Positions 1-5,447 of a DNA stretch of 6,079 nucleotides are shown here, piece after piece. Positions within the stretch are counted from its first letter, which is position 1, and every line of letters begins with the position of its first letter. The notes under the pieces were generated by a model. The model was not told where the DNA came from. It was given only the letters and a program-made list of their open reading frames with translations, and did no database searches. This DNA is from DASQWP01 sp050697555 (GTDB taxonomy: Bacteria > Actinomycetota > Thermoleophilia > Gaiellales > Gaiellaceae), in assembly GCA_050697555.1 (NCBI GenBank), contig JBOHAD010000109.1:1-6079 (forward strand), given 5' to 3'. The translations under genes were made by a program, and so were the position numbers.

Positions 1-1634
1 CAGCCGCGCTTCCTGTAGAGCGCGACGCCGTCCACGGCCGCCACCTGCTCCGGGGGGAAACGCGCCTCGAGCATCTCCTCGCGGCTCGGCATGTACATCT
101 CGCAGCAGTGGGTGCAGAGCTTGCGGGCCAGGCGCTGCGCCAGCACCGCCGTCACGGCCGACCCCGTCAGGAACGGCTCCACGCCCATCTCGTTCAGGCG
201 CGTGAGCGCGGCCGGCGCGTCGTTCGTATGCAGCGTCGTGAGGACGAAGTGACCGGTCAGCGCGGCCTCGATCGCCATCTTGGCCGTCTCGACGTCGCGG
301 ACCTCGCCGACCATCACCACGTCCGGGTCGGAACGGAGGATCGAGCGAAGCGCCGCCGAGAAGGTCATCCCCGCGCGCGGGTTCACCTGCACCTGGTTCA
401 GCCCGACCAGGCGGTACTCGACCGGATCCTCCACCGTGATGATGTTCACCTCGGGCCGGTTGATCTCGCTCAGCGAGGCGTAGAGCGTCGTCGACTTACC
501 GGAGCCGGTCGGCCCCGTCACGAGCAGCGCGCCGGTCGGCTTACTGATGACCGCCTCGAAGACCTCGCGCATCTCGTCGGAGAGCCCGAGGTCGGTCAGC
601 GTCGGCGGCCGCTTCGACTTGTCGAGGAGGCGCATGACGACGACCTCGCCCTCGACGCTCGGCAGCACGGCGACGCGGATGTCGAGGAGCCGCCCGGCCG
701 CCTTCGCGTTCAGCGAGATGCGTCCGTCCTGCGGCTTGCGCCGCTCGGCAATGTCGAGCTTGGCGAGGACCTTGAGGCGAGTCGTCACGCCGGGGGCGAG
801 GCGCTTGGGGATCCGCTGCACCTCGTGGAGGACGCCGTCGACGCGCAGACGCACGACGAGGGCGTCGTCCTGGGGGTCGAAGTGGACGTCGCTGGCGCCG
901 TCCTCGGCCGCCTGGAGGATGATCGAGTTCACGAGCCGGACGAGCGGCGCGTCGGAGACGCCGTCCTCGGCCTCGAGGTCGTCGCTCTCCTCGTCCGCGT
1001 CCTCGACGAGCTCGTCCTCGACGAGCGCAGCGCGCTCCCACGCCTCGCTCGCTCGCTGAAGGCGGCGCAGCTCGAGCTCGATGTCCTCGCGCGGCGCGAC
1101 GTGGACGTCGAGCGAGTAGCGCGTGGCGAGCCGCAGCTCGTCGATCGTCTGGACGTTGGTAGGGTCGGAGACCGCGATCCTGAGCCGGTCGCCCTCGATC
1201 TTGTACGGAAGCGCGCCGGCGCGCTCGAGCACGTGTGCCGGAATCGACTCGGCGGCCCGCTTCTCGACGCCCGTGGAGGCCAGATCGGCGTACGGAAGGT
1301 GGTGGCGCTCGGCGAGCGCCCGGGCTTCGTCGCTCGGCGAGGAGCCGGACTCCGTCCGCAGCCCGGGTACCTCGAGGTCCGCCGGGGCGGCGCTCGCCAC
1401 GCGCTCGTCCATGATCGCTTCGGCCAGCGAGCCGGAGCCCGCGCGCGAGCGCGCCTGCGCCAGCCGGTCGAGCGGGATCAGGCCAGTCGTCTCGAGCAGG
1501 TCGGCGACGAGGTGCGTGACCGCGTTCGGCGAGATCCCCGCGCCGGGCGGGTACTGCGGCGAGACCCCTTCCCGGTTGGCCTCGCCCTCGGCTTCGCCTG
1601 CGCGGCGAAGCGGCTGCAGATCGTCGAATTCCAC
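1..1634 (-). CDS. pilB: Type IV pilus assembly ATPase PilB (GspE family), C-terminus cut by the left edge
   Basis: Hexameric cytoplasmic ATPase that powers pilus extension (family knowledge). 544 codons are visible. Residues about 40-200 form a T2SSE/MshEN-like N-terminal domain (GLIPLDRLAQA at 51-61, SDPTNVQTIDEL at 156-167). A very acidic linker follows (about 205-228). The ATPase core then has SDVHFDP (248-254), RVDGVLHE (264-271), Walker A GPTGSGKST (374-382, Lys380), Asp box ITVEDPVEY (399-407), Walker B DPDVVMVGEVRD (436-447) and His box TGHFVLTTLHTND (460-472). CTHC at 507-510 is the first half of the zinc site. The frame ends ...YRKRG plus TG, which fits the usual Gly-Cys opening the second half. 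An in-frame TAA at 1644-1646 leaves GTG 1634 as the first possible start. Its AGAGG overlaps the GTG, so the start is not secure. There is a proline-rich 36-residue extension at the N-terminus. The dense catalytic motif set makes a degraded copy unlikely. GspE of a type II secretion system is the alternative, but the neighbours favour a pilus. Confidence 0.95.
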   Translation of the reverse strand, partial: MEFDDLQPLRRAGEAEGEANREGVSPQYPPGAGISPNAVTHLVADLLETTGLIPLDRLAQARSRAGSGSLAEAIMDERVASAAPADLEVPGLRTESGSSPSDEARALAERHHLPYADLASTGVEKRAAESIPAHVLERAGALPYKIEGDRLRIAVSDPTNVQTIDELRLATRYSLDVHVAPREDIELELRRLQRASEAWERAALVEDELVEDADEESDDLEAEDGVSDAPLVRLVNSIILQAAEDGASDVHFDPQDDALVVRLRVDGVLHEVQRIPKRLAPGVTTRLKVLAKLDIAERRKPQDGRISLNAKAAGRLLDIRVAVLPSVEGEVVVMRLLDKSKRPPTLTDLGLSDEMREVFEAVISKPTGALLVTGPTGSGKSTTLYASLSEINRPEVNIITVEDPVEYRLVGLNQVQVNPRAGMTFSAALRSILRSDPDVVMVGEVRDVETAKMAIEAALTGHFVLTTLHTNDAPAALTRLNEMGVEPFLTGSAVTAVLAQRLARKLCTHCCEMYMPSREEMLEARFPPEQVAAVDGVALYRKRG

Positions 1635-1640
1635 CTCTAC

Positions 1641-1680
1641 GGGTTATCGGCCTCGCAGGCCGAATCCCTGAGAGGAGGGA
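1641..1680 (-). promoter_or_regulatory. Two adjacent hairpins in the pilD-pilB gap (possible leader control of pilB)
   Basis: The 56-base gap between the pilD stop and the pilB GTG is the longest in the operon. On the transcribed (minus) strand it holds two perfect inverted repeats one base apart. Hairpin A (1680-1665) is TCCCT / CCTCTC loop / AGGGA. Hairpin B (1663-1647) is TCGGCCT / GCG loop / AGGCCGA, a 7-bp stem. Outer GGG (1668-1666) and CCC (1643-1641) could extend B at the expense of A. The loop of A is complementary to AGAGG at 1638-1634, which overlaps the pilB start. There is no T-run after either stem, so a standard intrinsic terminator is not supported. A translational or RNA-stability role is inference only. 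Confidence 0.4.
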
Positions 1681-1690
1681 TTGCCTCGAG

Positions 1691-2443
1691 CTAGAAGCGG
1701 CCCAGGTACGCGTCGAGCAGCGTCTCGCCCCAGAAGAGGGCGACGACCGCGCCGAACGCGAGGAAGGGCCCGAACGGGATACCCATCTTCCGCGCGACGG
1801 TGCCGTGGCGGGCGAGGAGGAAGACCGCCGGGACGAGCGCCGCCACCATCCCGACCATGAGCGCCACCAGCACGGTCTTCCCGAGCATGGCGCCGAGCAA
1901 GAGGCAGAGCTTCACGTCGCCCATGCCCATCCCCTTCGGATAGGCGAGGAGCGCGACGAAGAGGAAGAGGGAGGCCCCGAGGGCGGCGAGCACCCACTCG
2001 AGCGTCCGGTCGGGAGCGAGGGCGATCTGGGCGGCGAGGACGACCACGGTCGCCGGAAGGACGATCACGTCCGGGAGGATCCGGTGCTCGGCGTCGATCG
2101 CCGAGAGGGCGACCAGGACGGCCACGAAGAACGCGGCCACGAACGCCTCCCCGCTTAGCCCGAAGGCGAGGAAGCAGCCGGCGACGAGCAGGGCCGTCAG
2201 CAGCTCGACGAGGACGTAGCGGAGGCCGATCCGCGCGCCGCAGGCGCGGCAGTGTCCACGCAGGAGCAGGTACGAGAGGACGGGAACGTTGTCGTACCAG
2301 GCGACCTGGCTCCCGCAGGAGAGGCAGGACGACGGCGGGTGAACGAGGGAACGCCCCTCCGGCAGCCGCGCGGCGACGACGTTCAGGAAGCTCCCGAGCG
2401 CGAGCGCGGGCGGGAGGGCGAAGACGGCGAGGGCGACGTTCAT
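1691..2443 (-). CDS. pilD: Prepilin peptidase / N-methyltransferase PilD (peptidase A24)
   Basis: Integral-membrane aspartic peptidase that removes the leader of prepilins and N-methylates the new N-terminus (family knowledge). The product has 250 residues from ATG 2443, or 251 from GTG 2446, which is normal for the bifunctional family. Numbered from GTG, the N-terminal domain starts with ALGSFLNVVAARLP (16-29) and has the zinc-type pairs C41-x2-C44 and C66-x2-C69 needed for the methyltransferase half. Catalytic Asp118 sits in SAIDAEHRILPD, and Asp177 in the conserved GMGMGDVKL. The rest is a series of hydrophobic transmembrane segments, with IPFGPFLAFG near the C-terminus as in other family members. 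The gene lies 24 bases after the PilX-like gene and 56 bases before pilB. Both upstream pilins are its probable substrates. I prefer ATG 2443 because GGAGG (2451-2447) abuts the GTG. All key residues are present. Confidence 0.96.
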   Translation of the reverse strand: MNVALAVFALPPALALGSFLNVVAARLPEGRSLVHPPSSCLSCGSQVAWYDNVPVLSYLLLRGHCRACGARIGLRYVLVELLTALLVAGCFLAFGLSGEAFVAAFFVAVLVALSAIDAEHRILPDVIVLPATVVVLAAQIALAPDRTLEWVLAALGASLFLFVALLAYPKGMGMGDVKLCLLLGAMLGKTVLVALMVGMVAALVPAVFLLARHGTVARKMGIPFGPFLAFGAVVALFWGETLLDAYLGRF

Positions 2444-2445
2444 CA

Positions 2446-2451
2446 CCCTCC
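2446..2451 (-). promoter_or_regulatory. Ribosome-binding site that decides the pilD start
   Basis: Minus-strand GGAGGG (2451-2446) runs into GTG (2446-2444), which is followed at once by ATG (2443-2441). The GTG would have no spacer, while the ATG has three bases after GGAGG, which is short but workable. This favours ATG 2443. The choice changes only one residue. Confidence 0.55.
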
Positions 2452-2467
2452 GTATCGGCGTTTCGAG

Positions 2468-3967
2468 CTAGCCGCTGTAGAGCTGCGGCGGATTCGGCTG
2501 CGCGTAGACGGCCGGGTTCCCTGGCATACCCGCCGGCACCGTCGTGATCGTCGGGAACGAGTCGTTCTGGACGTTGTTCGAGAAGATGATCTCGTGCCCG
2601 ACGATCGGGCCGTCCGAGCGGGAGTTGTTCGAGTAGCGAACGTTGTGCGTTGCGAAGAGGCCGCCCTGGAACTGGGAGTTGTTGTTCACGAGGATGCCGT
2701 TCCCCGTGCCGGCCTGACCGCCGCTCCCGTCGGCGACGAAGGTGAGCATCTCGGTGTTCGGGTTCCAGTTGGCGAAGTCGCAGTTGCTGCCGGAGATGCC
2801 CCCGCAGAGCTTGCCCTCGATCAGAAGCGTGCCCGAGAGGTAGATCGTCGCCTGACCCATGTACTGGTTCAGCGAGCCGTTGGTCACCTTCGCGCTCCCG
2901 TCGATATAGATCGTCCCTGCGACGGTCAGGACCTTCGTCGACGCGTTCCAGGAGAGCTCGCCCGTCGGGTTGTCGGCCGGACCGACACGGCAGGTGTACG
3001 AGGAGGACGGGGTGAGCTGGAAGATCGTGGCGACCGAGTTGTTCCGCACGCCGTCGTTGTCGAAGACCGGCGGGACGCCCGTGCGGGCCCCGTTGGCGGA
3101 CGTGCAGTCCTGCGTCGGCCCGGGGATGGAGTTCGCGTACCAGGTGTCGTAGTCGGCGGCCGGCGCCGCGATCACCGGGAACGGAGAGTTCTTCACGCCG
3201 GTGACCCAGTTCGGACCGTCCTTCTTCGAGTAGATCCTGCGGCTGTCCTGGTTCCCGGAGCAGGGCGTCGCCCAAGAGCCGCCGCCGTAGCGGCAGTTCC
3301 CACCGACATAGGTCTCCACCCGCGTGTCCATGCTCGAGCCCGAGCCGACCTGCGCGTTGTTCGAGAGATCGAGGTTCCCTTTGACGAGGAGCGAGGTCTG
3401 GTCGATCTCGACGTTGTTCGAGAGGCAGAGGTTGCCCTCGACGTAGAGGCGCGACGAGCCGTCGACGTTGTTGGCGATCGTCATGTCGCAGGGCTGGCCC
3501 GTGCCCGTGGAATAGATGTAGTTCCAGGCCGGGTTGTTGAGCGGCTGCGTCAGCGTCGGAGTCACCGGCACCTTCGCCGTGAGCGTGCGCTCGACGTCGG
3601 CCGCGCCGGGGCCGGTGGGGTTCGCCAGCCGGCCTGTCGACGTGAGCGTCCACGTCTGGGTGAGCTGGTCGAGCGTCCCCGACCAGGTGACCGTCCCGGT
3701 CTCGTGCTCGCTCGTCGTCTCCGGGAGGAGCTCCGGCATGAGCGCGTTGTTCTCGGGCTTCGAGAGGACTGCCATCATCTCGTTGATGCCGGCCTCGGCC
3801 AGCCCGTAGGCACTCGTGCTTCGGTTCGAGTACTCGGCGTTCCGCGCGTTCGAGCTCGAGTAGAAGATGAGCGTCGCCCCGGTCATGCTGAGGACGCCGA
3901 GGGTGCCCACGGCCATGACGAGAGAGATCCCGTCCTGTCGTCGGAGCAGTCGCCGCAGTCTCGTCAT
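2468..3967 (-). CDS. PilX-like large minor pilin with Asn-ladder repeat body
   Basis: 499 residues, probably a pilus-associated protein exposed at the cell surface. The N-terminus is prepilin-like: a basic leader (TRLRRLLRRQDG, 2-13), then ISLVMAVG and a hydrophobic helix at about 14-36. Residue +5 after Gly13 is Met rather than Glu, as is common in PilX-type proteins. The helix continues into an amphipathic stretch with the PilX-like AYGLAEAGINEM. The body is rich in Asn (about 47), Gly, Ser and Thr. It carries repeats of the type L-x-V-x-GNL-x-LSNN, with Asn pairs at 166, 184 and 203 and again at 429, 447 and 464, a spacing of 17-19 residues that suggests a right-handed beta-helix. Several Cys (for example in QPCDM, NLCLS, GGNCRY, ATPCSG) could form disulfides outside the cell. 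The start ATG has only a weak GGGACGG upstream, 14 bases after the previous gene. The fold is inferred; adhesin or tip function is possible but not shown. Confidence 0.85.
   Translation of the reverse strand: MTRLRRLLRRQDGISLVMAVGTLGVLSMTGATLIFYSSSNARNAEYSNRSTSAYGLAEAGINEMMAVLSKPENNALMPELLPETTSEHETGTVTWSGTLDQLTQTWTLTSTGRLANPTGPGAADVERTLTAKVPVTPTLTQPLNNPAWNYIYSTGTGQPCDMTIANNVDGSSRLYVEGNLCLSNNVEIDQTSLLVKGNLDLSNNAQVGSGSSMDTRVETYVGGNCRYGGGSWATPCSGNQDSRRIYSKKDGPNWVTGVKNSPFPVIAAPAADYDTWYANSIPGPTQDCTSANGARTGVPPVFDNDGVRNNSVATIFQLTPSSSYTCRVGPADNPTGELSWNASTKVLTVAGTIYIDGSAKVTNGSLNQYMGQATIYLSGTLLIEGKLCGGISGSNCDFANWNPNTEMLTFVADGSGGQAGTGNGILVNNNSQFQGGLFATHNVRYSNNSRSDGPIVGHEIIFSNNVQNDSFPTITTVPAGMPGNPAVYAQPNPPQLYSG
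2573..2686 (-). repeat. Second Asn-pair repeat block in the PilX-like gene
   Basis: On the plus strand GTTGTTCGAG occurs at 2573-2582 and 2624-2633, and a GTTGTTGTT at 2678-2686. These encode SNN, SNN and NNN at residues about 464, 447 and 428-430 of the PilX-like protein. The spacing of 51-54 bases matches the block near 3356-3472, so this looks like a second run of the same structural repeat, separated by about 220 residues. Confidence 0.6.
3356..3472 (-). repeat. Imperfect 57/54-base in-frame tandem repeat
   Basis: GTTGTTCGAGA (plus strand) is found at 3356-3366 and 3413-3423, and a related GTTGTTGGCGA at 3467-3477. The copies encode consecutive units beginning NNVDGSSRLYVEGN, NNVEIDQTSLLVKGN and NNAQVGSGSS, each 18 or 19 residues long. 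DNA identity is clear only around the Asn pair and the GGTTCC/GGTTGCC part, so this is an old, diverged repeat held by protein structure rather than a recent duplication. Confidence 0.7.
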
Positions 3968-3981
3968 GTGCCGTCCCGGGG

Positions 3982-4554
3982 TCAGGGGGTTTCGCGCAGG
4001 GTGTTCCTGAGAACGATGTCGTCAGCGAGGCCCCAGGTCTTCCATCCCTCGTTCGGGTTGACATTGACCGGAAGGTCGACGTGGAGGGTCGCGCGCCGCT
4101 CCGGATCCTGCGGCGTGTACGTGAACACGTCGTCGTTCGTGAAGTAGTCGGCCACGTCGATGGACGCCCCGTCCTTCGTGCGGCGGAGCTTCCAGCGCCC
4201 CGAGCCCGCGCCGACCATCTCGTAGAGGATGGTCGTGCTCACACCGTCGGCGGACGGGCAGTGGGAGGGCAGGGCGACCTTGATCGCGGCGACAGGCGTC
4301 GTCGGCAGAGGCGACCCGTCCGCGTTCGTGATCCCGTTCGAGCAGTGGAGCTCCCGCCGGAGCTTGTCCAGCGCCAGCCGCGCGTTCTGCTGCGCCTCGA
4401 AGCGCCTGTTCGCGTCGAGCTCGGCCCGGGCGCCCGAGACGAAGAGCACCGTGATCGAGGTCACGACCGTCAAGAGGATCCCGAGGACGGCGATCAGCTC
4501 GACCAGCGTGAAGCCACGCTGGCCGCGGAGCCGCCGGAGGAGCCGAGCGGCCAC
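3982..4554 (-). CDS. PilW/GspJ-like minor prepilin with class III signal peptide
   Basis: 190-residue prepilin. The leader is MAARLLRRLRGQRG with cleavage expected after Gly14, giving FTLVELIAVLGI with Glu at +5 (Glu19), the standard site for PilD. A single hydrophobic helix (about 15-39) is followed by the amphipathic helix segment RRFEAQQNARLALDKLRREL, as in PilW/GspJ-type pilins. Cys71 and Cys99 are the only cysteines and may pair. The C-terminal half is a beta-rich domain I cannot assign further. The frame stays open further upstream, but that part is antisense-like Arg/Gly-rich shadow of the PASTA gene. GTG 4554 is chosen because AGAAGGGG lies five bases before it and the resulting leader length is normal. 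The gene begins two bases after the PASTA stop and ends 14 bases before the PilX-like gene, suggesting coupled translation. It is probably a minor, priming or tip-complex subunit rather than the major pilin. Confidence 0.88.
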   Translation of the reverse strand: MAARLLRRLRGQRGFTLVELIAVLGILLTVVTSITVLFVSGARAELDANRRFEAQQNARLALDKLRRELHCSNGITNADGSPLPTTPVAAIKVALPSHCPSADGVSTTILYEMVGAGSGRWKLRRTKDGASIDVADYFTNDDVFTYTPQDPERRATLHVDLPVNVNPNEGWKTWGLADDIVLRNTLRETP

Positions 4555-4556
4555 GA

Positions 4557-5408
4557 CTACCCCTTCTTGCTCAGGACCTCGGCGAGCGCGCGGCGGGCGA
4601 CCTTCTCGCTCTTCGCGCCGAAGCCGAAGCGCGCCTGGAGATCGCGGTCGACCCGGATCAGGATCCTGAGCGCCTCGTCGCCGTCCTTCCAGCCGTAGAG
4701 CGCGCCCGTGACGATCCACGAGTGCTGGTACAGCCACCAGTTGGCGACCTTGGGGGTTGGCTTGGACACTGCGGCGAGGCGGCGGTCGACGAGCCGCGCG
4801 CGGTCGGGGAGCGGCATCTCGTCGGCCGGCTCGCGAGGGGCCTGGGCGACGACGAAATCAGGCTTGCGGTGGCGCTGGGACTTCGCCGCCGGCGCCGGGG
4901 CGGGCGCCTTCGGAGCGGCCTTCGGCTTCGCCCTGGGCTTGGGCTTGGGCTCAGCCTTGGGAGCCGGCTTGCCGGCGGCGCGCCAGTCCTTCAGGAGGAC
5001 GACGCTCGTGCCCTTGTACGGGGAGGCGTTCTCGGGCAGGCCGTGCTCGGCGTACTCCTCGTTAGTGTCGAGGCGGAGGACGACCGTGGGCGCCCCGTTG
5101 TCGACTACGCGGACGCCCGGCGCAGGGTTCTGAACGGCGGTGGTGTTGGCCGCATAGCCCTCCACGGCACCTTCGACGCGCCAGGCGAAGCCGGCGTCCT
5201 GAAGGATGCCCTTGGCGAACACGTACGTCTGGCCGCGCACGTCCGGGACGACGAGCACCCTCGGCTTCTCGCGGGCCGGCTCGGCCTCGGTTTCGGGCTG
5301 TGCGTTCTGGTTCGAGCCGGCCGCGAAGGTGAAGCTCGCGGCCGCGAGCAGCCAGACCACGACCAGGACCGCAAGGCGCGGCAAGAGCAGAGTCAGACGG
5401 GCCGCCAT
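4557..5408 (-). CDS. Membrane-anchored PASTA-domain protein with unrecognised C-terminal domain
   Basis: 283 residues. Residues 5-30 are a hydrophobic signal or anchor (LAVLVVVWLLAAASFTF). After a short acidic spacer comes one PASTA domain (about 53-113), with VPDVRGQTYVFAKGILQDAGF and the NPAPGVRV turn typical of the fold, which binds peptidoglycan or beta-lactam-like ligands in other proteins. Residues 147-176 form a Lys/Pro/Ala linker suited to crossing the cell wall. The last 85 residues (about 196-283) contain PLPDRARLVDRRL, then NWWLYQHSWIVTGALYGW with GDEALRILI and a basic tail. I do not recognise this part as a named domain. There is no kinase domain, so it is not a PknB-type kinase. 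ATG 5408 gives a good signal segment, although the upstream GGGGA is a weak ribosome-binding site. It lies between the M23 peptidase (39-base gap) and the prepilin (2-base gap), so a wall-related role alongside the pilus is inferred. Confidence 0.85.
   Translation of the reverse strand: MAARLTLLLPRLAVLVVVWLLAAASFTFAAGSNQNAQPETEAEPAREKPRVLVVPDVRGQTYVFAKGILQDAGFAWRVEGAVEGYAANTTAVQNPAPGVRVVDNGAPTVVLRLDTNEEYAEHGLPENASPYKGTSVVLLKDWRAAGKPAPKAEPKPKPRAKPKAAPKAPAPAPAAKSQRHRKPDFVVAQAPREPADEMPLPDRARLVDRRLAAVSKPTPKVANWWLYQHSWIVTGALYGWKDGDEALRILIRVDRDLQARFGFGAKSEKVARRALAEVLSKKG
4560..4567 (-). promoter_or_regulatory. Ribosome-binding site of the PilW-like gene inside the PASTA gene
   Basis: Minus-strand AGAAGGGG (4567-4560) forms the last Lys-Lys-Gly codons of the PASTA gene and sits five bases before GTG 4554. 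The PASTA stop TAG (4559-4557) fills the spacer. This fixes the short prepilin start and suggests translational coupling. Confidence 0.7.
4881..4970 (-). repeat. Low-complexity Lys/Pro/Ala linker coding stretch
   Basis: This stretch encodes residues 147-176 of the PASTA protein, almost entirely Lys, Pro and Ala (KPAPKAEPKPKPRAKPKAAP). At the DNA level it includes a short GGGCTT hexamer repeat (plus strand 4935-4950). Such tracts can change length by slippage while staying in frame. Confidence 0.7.
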
Positions 5409-5447
5409 GCGGTCCCCATCGGCAGGAACCGCGAGGAAGTCAAGCCC

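Noticed and set aside
1641..1680. Intrinsic terminator between pilD and pilB
   Set aside because: The stems are real, but no T-run follows on the minus strand (TAACCCGTAGAGG comes next) and pilB lies immediately downstream.
108..1694. Long open frame on the plus strand opposite pilB
   Set aside because: It is exactly antisense to a gene with a full ATPase motif set. The translation is Arg/Asp/Val/Leu-rich with no recognisable domain, the usual mirror frame in high-GC DNA.
1644..4064. 806-codon minus-strand open frame overlapping pilD, the PilX-like gene and the end of the PilW-like gene
   Set aside because: Same strand but another frame. The product is Arg/Gly/Pro-rich with no motif, while the overlapping frames carry prepilin and peptidase signatures.
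2252..4147. 631-codon plus-strand open frame across pilD and the PilX-like gene
   Set aside because: It is Arg/Val/Asp/Gly-rich without domains and antisense to two well-supported genes, so I treat it as a GC-driven shadow.
4555..4737. Upstream extension of the PilW-like frame to an ATG at 4737
   Set aside because: The extra residues are an Arg/Gly/Pro-rich shadow of the PASTA gene and would put 75 residues before the prepilin cleavage Gly. GTG 4554 with AGAAGGGG gives a normal 14-residue leader.
5411..5430. Possible 6-bp stem (GGTTCC/GGGACC, one G-U pair) before the PASTA gene
   Set aside because: It is short, has an eight-base loop and one wobble pair, and is easily expected by chance at this GC content.
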